From Desulforhopalus sp. (GTDB taxonomy: Bacteria; Desulfobacterota; Desulfobulbia; Desulfobulbales; Desulfocapsaceae): a stretch of DNA of 57,939 nucleotides. The DNA lies in the NCBI GenBank assembly GCA_023231425.1, contig JALNVI010000012.1:1-57939 (forward strand), in the 5' to 3' direction. The notes under the pieces are model-generated. The model was given only the letters and a program-made list of their open reading frames with translations, was not told where the DNA came from and ran no database searches. Shown piece by piece: positions 25,043-32,915 of this stretch (within the stretch, counting starts at the first letter, position 1; every line of letters starts with the position of its first letter). The position numbers were made by a program, and so were the translations under genes.

Positions 25043-27709
25043 TTAAAAAGTCCCGCCGATGGAGAAGTCGAAGACAGAGTTGTCTTCGTCCTCAAGGGGG
25101 TCAAGATTGAACCCCAGGACGAGCTGCAGGGGACCCATTGGAGAAAGCCAGTTGACACCGAACCCGGCGGCTTTCTTGATATTATCGGTTTCAGAGAAGA
25201 AATTCTCATCATCGTCATACACCTGTCCGGAGTCCAGGAAAACCAGACCGTTCAACCCTGCCGTAGAGAGCAGCGGGAAGATGAATTCGACGTTGGAATA
25301 CCACATTTTGTCGCCACCGATATCCTCATCGGTATCAGGGTCAGTCGGAGAGATCGTGGCGTATTCGAAGCCGCGGACGGAGCTGAGACCTCCAAGATAA
25401 AAGCGTTCATACACCGGGAGTTTGTCGGTTTCGTTTTCAAAAACCTGGCCGGCAGCACCTTTAACATGGAAGGCTGTTTTGCCCCACACCGGGAAGTACC
25501 AGCCGGAAGAGGCCTCAACCTTGGTGAACTGTGCGTCGCCACCCAGCGGACCACCGGCATATTCCACACTGAGGGAGTTGCGTGAACCGTCGGTAGCGTT
25601 GAATTTCTGATTACGGCTGTCCCGTACCAGAGAGAGCTTGAATGCTGACGTCAGGTGAATATCCACCGAGTTGGTAATGATGTAGGAAGCGTCATCGCTG
25701 AGATCAGAGAGGTCCGTGTTGGTCAGGCTGTAGTTTCCATAGATGCGCCATTTTTCCCACAGCGGGTAGCCGACCCGCAGACCGGCGCCGGTTGAGTCCT
25801 TGGTATAGTCATCATACTCGTAGTACGTTTTGAATAAATCTACTCCCCAGCTCAGGTCGGAGTCGTTGAGGTGAGGGTTGGTGTAGCCGAGATTGTACTT
25901 GGAGCTCGATCCTCCGACACTGGCGGTGAATGATACGGAGTCGCCGCGGCCAAGGAAATTGTTTTCGGAAATTTGTCCCATGAAGAGAAGATTATCTGCG
26001 GAGCTGTAGCCCGCGCCGATGGAGAACGCACCGGTGGATTTTTCTTTGACATTGATAACTATGGTCATACGGTCAGGATTCATGGACGGTTCGGGGGTGA
26101 TGTTTGCCTCTTCAAAGAACTGCAGGCGCTGCAGCCCCTTGCTGCTTTCGCGCAGGGCTTTGGCATCAAAGATGCCGCCCTCCCTGATGTGCAGTTCGCG
26201 GCGGATGACGTTGTCGTGGGTGCGGGTATTTCCGCGGATAATGATTCGGTCGATATAGACGAGATTCCCTTTATTGATATCAAAATTGATATCCATGCGG
26301 TTACCTTCAGCCTTGTTGAAGCGGGGCTTGATACTGGCGAAGGCATAGCCTCTCTCGGCAAAAAAATCGGTGAGTTTGAGAATATCATCCCGCACTGTTT
26401 TACGGCTGACATATTTTTCGTTGCGGACGGTAAGCAGGTCAAGAAGGGTGCGACGATCGCCGAGATCGTCTCCGGTCAGACCGACGGTACCCACCCTGTA
26501 GCGGGAACCTTCTTCTATGTTGAAAATAATATAAAGCCACTCACCTTCCTGTTTGATCATCGGATCTCCGACCCGGGCATCAAGATAGCCGTTATCGGCG
26601 TAGAAGGCGGCAATGCGTGTGCTGTCTTGTTTGATTTTCGTCTGGTCGAGCAGACCGGAGTCGGTGAGCCAGGACATGAACCAGCGTGTGCCGGTCTGTA
26701 TCTGGTCGAGGATTTCACTGTCGCTGAAGGCTGTGTTGCCTTCCACCTTGATATCCTTAATGTAGATCTTTTTACCTTCGTGAATGATAAAATCAACGGA
26801 AACTCCGTTCTTGTCACTTTTCTTCACTTTGGTTGTGACAGTACTGTTATAGAATCCTTTGGTTTTGTAGAGCTGAAGGATAGCCTTCTTAGCTGCGTCA
26901 ATCTGAACCGGATTGAGAATGAGGTGCTCGCGAAAGTTCGCAGCACCTTTTACATCCGCCTCTTTTACCTCTGCAATACCAATGAAAGTGACTGAGGTAA
27001 TGACGGGTTTCTCTTTTACCCGGAAAATAACCTTTTTACCGCGGGCGCTGTCTTCTACGTCGATCTGCACGTCGTCGAAATAACCCATGTTGAAAATCTC
27101 TTTCAAGTCGTTGCGGAGAGCGGTCTGGTTATATATGTCACCTTTCCTGGTGCTGACTTTACGCAGGATGGCGCCGGAGTCGATGCGGTTGTTGCCCTGC
27201 GGGGCGATGGAGGCGATGGTAAATTCGCGGTTGTTATACTGCTGAATGGAGTTCACCAGCGCCTTGACAGCCCGGGGCAGGTCGGCATCGTTGGCTGCCG
27301 TCTGGTAGAAGAAAACTGGATTTTCAGGGGAAAGGAGGTCAAAATATTTAACATCAAGACTGAATTCCCGGCCGACGGCGGTGGTGGTCCCGACGATGAT
27401 ATTCTCGGCTCTGGCAGCAGCAGCAATCTTCTTCAGTTGCTGCATGGGGGGTGGCCAGGTGCCGTTGTAGTTCGCGAGGGAGGCAGCTTCCTGACGGGTT
27501 GGGTAGGTGATGTCGGTGCCGGCAAGTTCCTTGCGAATATTGCTGTCGATGAGTGAAGTATAACGGCTGGTATCCCCGAAGCTCTTCACTATTGGTGGCA
27601 GGAAGATGGTTTTCGCGGCGAAAGCCGCCTGCGCCGGAAACAACAGGGCGAGGCAGAACAGAACAACAGGGAAGAAGGTAAGGCTGCTGGCCTTTCCGGG
27701 TCGTATCAT
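25043..27709 (-). CDS. bamA: Outer-membrane protein assembly factor BamA (Omp85)
   Basis: BamA inserts beta-barrel proteins into the outer membrane. After a signal peptide ending AAFA the 888-residue precursor has about 130 residues not seen in E. coli BamA (KTIFLPPIVKSFGD onward, including IIVGTTTAVG), then five POTRA repeats (for example GYFDDVQIDVEDSARGKKVIF and GYAFASIKPRFNKAEGNRMD), then the barrel with the VRGF loop motif in LSSVRGFEYA and a terminal Phe (SIGGTF). The ATG at 27709 is chosen because GAGG lies 9 nt upstream; an ATG 11 codons earlier has a poorly spaced signal. It is divergent from comF. Confidence 0.95.
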   Translation of the reverse strand: MIRPGKASSLTFFPVVLFCLALLFPAQAAFAAKTIFLPPIVKSFGDTSRYTSLIDSNIRKELAGTDITYPTRQEAASLANYNGTWPPPMQQLKKIAAAARAENIIVGTTTAVGREFSLDVKYFDLLSPENPVFFYQTAANDADLPRAVKALVNSIQQYNNREFTIASIAPQGNNRIDSGAILRKVSTRKGDIYNQTALRNDLKEIFNMGYFDDVQIDVEDSARGKKVIFRVKEKPVITSVTFIGIAEVKEADVKGAANFREHLILNPVQIDAAKKAILQLYKTKGFYNSTVTTKVKKSDKNGVSVDFIIHEGKKIYIKDIKVEGNTAFSDSEILDQIQTGTRWFMSWLTDSGLLDQTKIKQDSTRIAAFYADNGYLDARVGDPMIKQEGEWLYIIFNIEEGSRYRVGTVGLTGDDLGDRRTLLDLLTVRNEKYVSRKTVRDDILKLTDFFAERGYAFASIKPRFNKAEGNRMDINFDINKGNLVYIDRIIIRGNTRTHDNVIRRELHIREGGIFDAKALRESSKGLQRLQFFEEANITPEPSMNPDRMTIVINVKEKSTGAFSIGAGYSSADNLLFMGQISENNFLGRGDSVSFTASVGGSSSKYNLGYTNPHLNDSDLSWGVDLFKTYYEYDDYTKDSTGAGLRVGYPLWEKWRIYGNYSLTNTDLSDLSDDASYIITNSVDIHLTSAFKLSLVRDSRNQKFNATDGSRNSLSVEYAGGPLGGDAQFTKVEASSGWYFPVWGKTAFHVKGAAGQVFENETDKLPVYERFYLGGLSSVRGFEYATISPTDPDTDEDIGGDKMWYSNVEFIFPLLSTAGLNGLVFLDSGQVYDDDENFFSETDNIKKAAGFGVNWLSPMGPLQLVLGFNLDPLEDEDNSVFDFSIGGTF

Positions 27710-27876
27710 TGGTGAGTTCCTCTGCTTGTGGGGTTGTGTCATCTTCTCTCAACCGGTGCTCCTCAGAGTGCCGAAAGGTTGTAGAAGCGAGAGTGATGCT
27801 GGACGCCCATGTAAAATCAAGGGGGCCGGAGTGTGGTCCCTTAAAGAAAAACCGTCAACATCCCGATATATTGCCG

Positions 27877-28104
27877 ATGAAAAACGAGACTGATATAAAG
27901 AGAGCTGCCGGAAGAAAGTACAGAAACCCGGAGTTTGATCGCTCGGGAGAAATATCTCTGCGAAAGGTCATGGAGAAAAACTTTCTGCATGACTCATTTC
28001 TCACACCGGATAGAGCCAAGACACCTGAAAACATCTTATTATGCCATGTTTGTGTGGAATTGCAATCGACTCAGGCTGATTTGGTGAAAAATTTGTATCC
28101 GTGA
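27877..28104 (+). CDS. Doubtful small ORF upstream of comF
   Basis: The frame would give 75 residues starting MKNETDIKRAAGRK and containing CHVCVELQ. I see no good Shine-Dalgarno, no recognisable domain and no hydrophobic segment. It lies alone in the 389-bp divergent gap between bamA and comF. It could be coding, but an unused open frame is at least as likely. Confidence 0.2.
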   Translation: MKNETDIKRAAGRKYRNPEFDRSGEISLRKVMEKNFLHDSFLTPDRAKTPENILLCHVCVELQSTQADLVKNLYP

Positions 28105-28137
28105 ATTTTAACCGATAAAGGAGGAGAGAGATTGAAG

Positions 28138-28905
28138 ATGCTGCAGCGCATATTGTACGGAGTAAACCGGAGGGGGAGGGCGCTTGTCACAGGTGCAGCG
28201 GAGGTGCTGCTGCCCCGGCGATGTATCGTCTGCGGTCGCCCTCTGCTGGAGCGTGGCGAGACAACGGAACTCTGTGACTCCTGCCTCGAAAGGGTCCTGC
28301 CTCTACGGGAACCTCTCTGTCGAATCTGCGGCAGGGAAATGCCGCAGGGGACCGGGACTGGAAATCTCTGCGGAAACTGTCTGCAGACTCCGCCGTCCTT
28401 TACCCGCTGTCGTTCTCTCTTCATCTATAATGAAACCCTGCGCGGAATTATTCTCAAATTCAAGTTTCAGCGCAGATTGGAGGTGCTCAAAACGGTACTG
28501 TCGCTTGCCAGAGAGAGGGTGCCGGAAGGGTTCGCTGAATGTGACCTTATTGTTCCTGTGCCACTGCATAAAAAACGCCTGCAGAAGAGGGGTTATAATC
28601 AGTCCTTGTTGCTGGCTCAAGGTTTTTTTGGGCATAAGAACGGCAAAATTGTCGTAAAACTTCTTGAAAGAACAAAAAACACCCCGCCTCAGAGTACACT
28701 GGATCGCCGGAAACGCGCAGAGAACTTGCAGAATATGTTCTGTGTTTGTCAACCCCAACTTCTTGTAAATAAACGGGTTTGTCTTGTTGATGATATTTAT
28801 ACCACTGGAGCCACCCTCGAAGAATGCAGTAAAACATTAGTTAAATCAGGAGCTTGTGATGTCTTTGCGCTGACTCTTGGTCGGACCCCGCTGGGAAAAA
28901 GATGA
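28138..28905 (+). CDS. comF: ComF-family phosphoribosyltransferase-like protein
   Basis: ComF proteins are linked to natural transformation and interact with the DprA/PriA side of DNA uptake. The 255-residue product has the N-terminal Cys clusters CIVC, CDSC, CRIC and CGNC (two zinc-binding knuckles) and a C-terminal type I PRTase domain with the PRPP loop VCLVDDIYTTGATLEEC. An RxGYNQS motif (KRGYNQSLLLAQG) also fits. ATG at 28138 or TTG at 28132 are both possible behind AAAGGAGG. dprA, another competence-associated gene, lies at 52931. Downstream is the long dnaA upstream region. Confidence 0.9.
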   Translation: MLQRILYGVNRRGRALVTGAAEVLLPRRCIVCGRPLLERGETTELCDSCLERVLPLREPLCRICGREMPQGTGTGNLCGNCLQTPPSFTRCRSLFIYNETLRGIILKFKFQRRLEVLKTVLSLARERVPEGFAECDLIVPVPLHKKRLQKRGYNQSLLLAQGFFGHKNGKIVVKLLERTKNTPPQSTLDRRKRAENLQNMFCVCQPQLLVNKRVCLVDDIYTTGATLEECSKTLVKSGACDVFALTLGRTPLGKR

Positions 28906-29818
28906 AATTACAGCTTGCCTTTTAACGATGGATCTGTAGAAAAAAGCTTATAAAAATGTGCAGGGGCCCATCTTCTTGTATTCACGCCTTTTCCGTAAAC
29001 ATGTTTGAGGAATATCGTGTAATATTGAGATAAAGATATTAAATTTAAGATATGTTGAGTTTAAGGTTATGCGAATTCTGTGGATAACCTTGTGGAAAAC
29101 TCTGCAAAGGGGTGAATTAACACGATGTGTGGGGGGCGACCGGTTTCTTTCGTAAAATCAGGCGATAGGCCCATTGCCTTTAAATAACATATTGAATGTT
29201 CGATGTTTTTAGCAACGGATTCCCGCCCGGGCAGGAGTGGGGTAAAAGGGGGAAAACCATCTTTGACGGAAACTCTCAGGTGGGGTTTACTCGCAGGCAT
29301 GTTTCGCATGGCAGTCTGCTTTGCACGTTGTTCTCCGCAGAGTCAACATCCGTGAGGGTGGAGTCGCAGGGGCTCAAGACTGTTGCAGTTTCCTCTCTGG
29401 TTTATTGGGGAGAGAAGCTGGATCTCATCCGCGAAATTTCATAAAAAAAGATGCAGTTGAAACCAGAGCCGGTGCTGCAGAGGTGGTCACCCCCCATGGA
29501 AAAATTCACGGGGTACGCTTCTGACAGGAAAGGTTACACTTTTTGTACTTCGTTACAGAGACCTGGTTCCAGCTCGGGGGAACTATAGTCTACGCTATAG
29601 TATATTTGCAGAGACGCTGCAGATTTTGCAGGAGCAGTCTGCTCTGTTACCGGAGTATTTTGTCCTCAGGACAGGGTTTGGCAGTTTCGCTGCCATGTAC
29701 CCGTTTCTACAAAATTTGATCGAGATCCGATCAGGTCCTGGCAGGCAGAAAAAGGTGCAGAGCAGGGGCAAATAGTGTTTCTGTAACTTGGGGTTCAAGA
29801 AGAGAGGAAGGAATTCAG
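28906..29818. other. Long non-coding region upstream of dnaA (candidate origin region)
   Basis: This 913-bp stretch contains no supportable gene. Near its left end is an AT-rich block (29018-29065), followed at once by a perfect DnaA box TGTGGATAA (29079-29087) and a variant TGTGGAAAA (29091-29099). Near the right end is an inverted repeat ACTATAG / CTATAGT (29582-29588 and 29595-29601) that may be an operator for dnaA. This looks like an oriC or a dnaA autoregulatory region, but with only two boxes visible the origin call is tentative. Confidence 0.4.
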
Positions 29819-31147
29819 ATGGTTTGGGAAAAAATTCAGCAGGGTCTGCGCAGTCGAGTTTCGGAAAGTATCTACCAGCTCTGGCTGGAGCCACTCAGTT
29901 TTACCTCCTTTGATGGTCGTCGCCTTGTACTGGAGAGCCCTGATAAATTTATCAGTGCCTATGTTGACCGTCACTTTGCATCTGTTGTGGAATCACTGCT
30001 GGCAGAAGCTGGCGTAGAGGGTGGTGAACTGGTGTTGCACGAGGCGGTTCATCGTGCTGCTTCGAAGGAGAGCGCCCCCCGCTATCAGAAACGGCTGCCC
30101 TTGGTACCGGAAAATAACAGTCGGCTGCGTTCTCTCAACCCGAAATATACTTTCGAGCAGTTCCTGGTGGGAGAGAGCAACATGATGGCAGAGTCGGCAT
30201 GTGAGTCAATGGCCGATGGCGACAGTCTCGCCGGGATCTGCCTATATATTAATAGTGATACCGGCCTCGGCAAGAGCCATCTCACCCACGCTGTGGCTCA
30301 TAAAATCTGGATGGAGTCGCCGCTGACCCGCCTGCACTATCTCACGGCCAAGCAGTTTGCGGCAGAGATGGTGCGCGGAATTCAGACCCGAACCATGGAC
30401 GATTTTAAGGCCAAGTATATGGAAAACTGTGATATCCTACTGGTCGAAGATATCCATACACTTACCGGGAAGAACAAGACACAAGAGGAGCTTAACGACG
30501 TCCTCGACAGTCTGATTAAATCGGGAAAACGGGTGATTTTTACCTCTAACGCCGCTCCGAGGGAGTTGAAGGGTATTGACAGCGAATTCTGTTCGCGGAT
30601 GACCTCTGGAATTGTCACACCGATGAAGGCTCCGGACACTTCCACTCGCTGTGCCATCATTGAGAAGAAGGCCGGGCTGGAGAATCTTAACCTTGATGCT
30701 GATTCGGTGGACTACCTCGGCACACATATTCGCGGCGACGTGCGACGCATTGAGTCCGCCCTGCGCAGCTTGAAGATGATGACGCGGATGGCCAGTGGAG
30801 GTGTGAATATTGAGATGGTGCGTGCGGTGGTTGCGCAGGTGATCGGTTATGCAGATCCGGTGCTTACAGCGGCGATGATCAGCGAATTGGTGAGCAGTCA
30901 GTTTAAGGTGAGTGTTGAGGATCTGCAGTCGAAGTCACGCAAGAAGATTGTCTGTGTCCCCCGGCAGGTTGCCATGTATCTTGCCCGTAAGCATACCGAT
31001 GAGTCGCTGGTGGATATCGGACGGCTGTTCAACCGGGACCATTCCACGGTAATGCACTCTATTAAAGTCGTGACTGATCGTGTCCGCCGTGATACAGCCA
31101 TCAACGCCCAGATCCAGCTGCTCAGTGACAAGGTGACGCGGATGTGA
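29819..31147 (+). CDS. dnaA: Chromosomal replication initiator protein DnaA
   Basis: The 442-residue protein has the four DnaA domains: N-terminal domain I (WEKIQQGLRSRVSESIYQLWLEPL), a short linker, the AAA+ domain with Walker A DTGLGKSHL (Lys152), Walker B LLVED (207-211) and a sensor/arginine region, and the C-terminal DNA-binding domain with CVPRQVAMYLARKH and the signature DIGRLFNRDHSTVMHSI. GAGGAAGG precedes the ATG. Walker B ends ED rather than the more common DD. No dnaN or recF follows, unlike the classical order; instead a strong terminator separates it from the convergent PPOX gene. Confidence 0.95.
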   Translation: MVWEKIQQGLRSRVSESIYQLWLEPLSFTSFDGRRLVLESPDKFISAYVDRHFASVVESLLAEAGVEGGELVLHEAVHRAASKESAPRYQKRLPLVPENNSRLRSLNPKYTFEQFLVGESNMMAESACESMADGDSLAGICLYINSDTGLGKSHLTHAVAHKIWMESPLTRLHYLTAKQFAAEMVRGIQTRTMDDFKAKYMENCDILLVEDIHTLTGKNKTQEELNDVLDSLIKSGKRVIFTSNAAPRELKGIDSEFCSRMTSGIVTPMKAPDTSTRCAIIEKKAGLENLNLDADSVDYLGTHIRGDVRRIESALRSLKMMTRMASGGVNIEMVRAVVAQVIGYADPVLTAAMISELVSSQFKVSVEDLQSKSRKKIVCVPRQVAMYLARKHTDESLVDIGRLFNRDHSTVMHSIKVVTDRVRRDTAINAQIQLLSDKVTRM

Positions 31148-31180
31148 GTGGGCTGCTTTTGTGAAATCCCCTGTGAAACC

Positions 31181-31228
31181 AAAAGAGGCCTGTGGAATTT
31201 TTCCACAGGCCTCTTTTGATTTTTTTTT
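31181..31228. terminator. Bidirectional terminator between dnaA and the PPOX gene
   Basis: The perfect 17-bp stem AAAAGAGGCCTGTGGAA / TTCCACAGGCCTCTTTT with a 3-nt loop is followed by a T-run on the plus strand, and its A-rich foot gives T on the minus strand. The inner arms (TGTGGAA/TTCCACA) resemble DnaA-box halves. Confidence 0.88.
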
Positions 31229-31268
31229 GTAAAAACCTGCCTGTTTCAGGCGAATAATTCGTGCTCTC

Positions 31269-32657
31269 TCAAAAATAGATCGGTTTTACCTCAACTTTAC
31301 TTTTTCCGTCCCTTTCAGTGAGAATCGTTTCTGCAACACGTACACTCTCCCTTATCATATCGTTGATACCGATTCCGCCCCAGCCGAAACCGCAGGTGTG
31401 CAGCCCGGGATGGCGACGGGGAAGTTCTCTCTGCCACTGGAGGAGGGCGGGGCTGCCCTCTTCAAGCTGAGGAATGCGTCCACCCTGCATTATCTTCACC
31501 CAGGTCGGCGGAGTGGAAAAACCGAGAATTTCCTGCAGATCGGCAATGGCCTTCGCTTGCAAATCCTCCGGCGGTCGCTGTACCCGTCCGGGATGACGGC
31601 GCCCCCCGACCAGGACCTCCACGAGCTGCATGCCCCGGGGGGCACGGCCGGGAAACATATTGGAGGAAAAGAGGCAGCCGAGGATAAATTTCACCTCCTG
31701 CTCCGGGATGAGGAAACCAAATCCTGGAGGGATTGGGGTCTCAGCGGGAAACGTCATGGCGATGTTGACGAGATCGGCCTCTGGAATTGATGGCATTGGG
31801 GGGGGATCAAGAGGGGCGAGCAGTTGCAGCGTCGCGTTGACCGGCAGGGCGAGGACGAGGTTGTCGGCGGAGAAACTTCTTCCGTTGCATTGCACCTTCC
31901 AGCGGCCCTCCTGTGCGAAGATGCCGGTAACCGGGCAGTTGCAGAGGATATCTTCATCCGCCTTCAGCTCGTCGGCGATCCGTGTCACGAGATGTCCCAT
32001 CCCCTGCGGAAAGCTTGTCATGGCCGGCAGCCCGCGTTTTTTTCCACCCGCCTTCTTTGCCGCTTTCATCTTTGCCAGCAGGCCGCGAATTATTGAACCG
32101 TGCTCTTTTTCCAGAGCGCGCACTCCCGGCATCACGCTGTCGATAGAGAGTCGCTCAATATCTCCCGCCCACGTGCCGGTGAGGGCTGCATCAAGGTAAG
32201 GCAGCAGGGCCGGGCCAAAATGATGCCTGGCCCACTCCGCCACTGACGGTTCTCCGGGCAAAGCTCTGGTAAAAAACTCACCGGCGACCCGCAGTTTTTC
32301 CCCCGGTGAGATGAGCGGTGCCAGCAGGATCTTCAGCGGGTTCTGGGGAATGCATTTCAAGGTGCCGTTGTGATAAACGTAACGGACAAAATCCTTCAAA
32401 GAGGCACGCAGGCATTCATCCTCGAGACCGGTTTCTTTAAGCAGCTGACGTGATTCGGCACAGTTGTCAAGAAAGCCGTGGGGGCCGGGCTCGGCAATTA
32501 CTCCCTCTCCAGTGAAGCTGTGGATCACTCCGCCGGTCTGAGCCTCCTTCTCCAGCACCAGCAGGCGATGCTGCGGCTGGCGGGTGCGCAGGGTATGGGC
32601 GAGGGTGAGGCCGGAGAGGCCGCCCCCGACAATCAGGGTCTGCAGATCGTTCATCAA
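31269..32657 (-). CDS. hemG: Protoporphyrinogen oxidase, HemY/PPOX type
   Basis: The flavoenzyme oxidises protoporphyrinogen IX (or, in the coproporphyrin route, coproporphyrinogen III). The 462-residue product begins with the FAD dinucleotide motif LIVGGGLSGLTLAHTL, has EKEAQTGGVIHS and the AEPGPHGFLDN substrate-region motif, and ends with HTCGFGWGGIGINDMIRES, the C-terminal FAD-binding segment of amine-oxidase-fold PPOX. It shares a start/stop overlap with a 33-residue ORF upstream and is convergent with dnaA. The symbol is used in the broad sense of PPOX; hemY is equally apt. Confidence 0.88.
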   Translation of the reverse strand: MMNDLQTLIVGGGLSGLTLAHTLRTRQPQHRLLVLEKEAQTGGVIHSFTGEGVIAEPGPHGFLDNCAESRQLLKETGLEDECLRASLKDFVRYVYHNGTLKCIPQNPLKILLAPLISPGEKLRVAGEFFTRALPGEPSVAEWARHHFGPALLPYLDAALTGTWAGDIERLSIDSVMPGVRALEKEHGSIIRGLLAKMKAAKKAGGKKRGLPAMTSFPQGMGHLVTRIADELKADEDILCNCPVTGIFAQEGRWKVQCNGRSFSADNLVLALPVNATLQLLAPLDPPPMPSIPEADLVNIAMTFPAETPIPPGFGFLIPEQEVKFILGCLFSSNMFPGRAPRGMQLVEVLVGGRRHPGRVQRPPEDLQAKAIADLQEILGFSTPPTWVKIMQGGRIPQLEEGSPALLQWQRELPRRHPGLHTCGFGWGGIGINDMIRESVRVAETILTERDGKSKVEVKPIYF

Positions 32658-32755
32658 AGAATCTCCGTTTTCAGGGTTATACCGTCAGAGCTGATGTGCA
32701 CGGCACCGTCGGCGGCGAGGCGCATGTAACTCTTGCCAGCCACAATTATATCCAT
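32654..32755 (-). CDS. 33-residue ORF translationally coupled to the PPOX gene
   Basis: The frame starts with ATG at 32755 behind a strong AGGAAGGG signal with 4-5 nt spacing, encodes MDIIVAGKSYMRLAADG-type sequence and ends in TGA that overlaps the PPOX ATG (ATGA). The peptide looks like three short beta strands and has no membrane segment. I do not recognise it. The signal and overlap argue for real translation, either as a small protein or as a leader that couples PPOX synthesis. It lies divergent from htpG. Confidence 0.5.
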   Translation of the reverse strand: MDIIVAGKSYMRLAADGAVHISSDGITLKTEIL

Positions 32756-32801
32756 AATTCCCTTCCTGTACAGCGGGGTATCTGCTCTCCTCCGGCAATA
32801 T

Positions 32802-32832
32802 CTTGACATAAAGCGTTGCATGATTACCATTT
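32802..32832 (+). promoter_or_regulatory. Candidate heat-shock promoter of htpG
   Basis: CTTGACA, 16 nt, then TACCATTT lies 84 nt before the htpG ATG. This agrees well with the sigma-32 pattern CTTGAAA-N(13-17)-CCCCATNT. TTGACA could also be a housekeeping -35 element, but no good -10 is found 17 nt on. Confidence 0.45.
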
Positions 32833-32915
32833 CTGGTCGAAATCGACAAGTATGCGGGGATGCCGGGAAGGCCTCCCTGTCCCCCAGATTTATTGAAGAA
32901 AAGGAGTAAAAAAAC

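Noticed and set aside
25973..26995. 340-codon plus-strand open frame opposite bamA
   Set aside because: Shadow of the POTRA-encoding region; no family match by eye.
29548..29566. Possible thirteenth repeat fragment (CTTCGTTACAG) upstream of dnaA
   Set aside because: Only 11 bases match and no terminus is present, so chance cannot be excluded.
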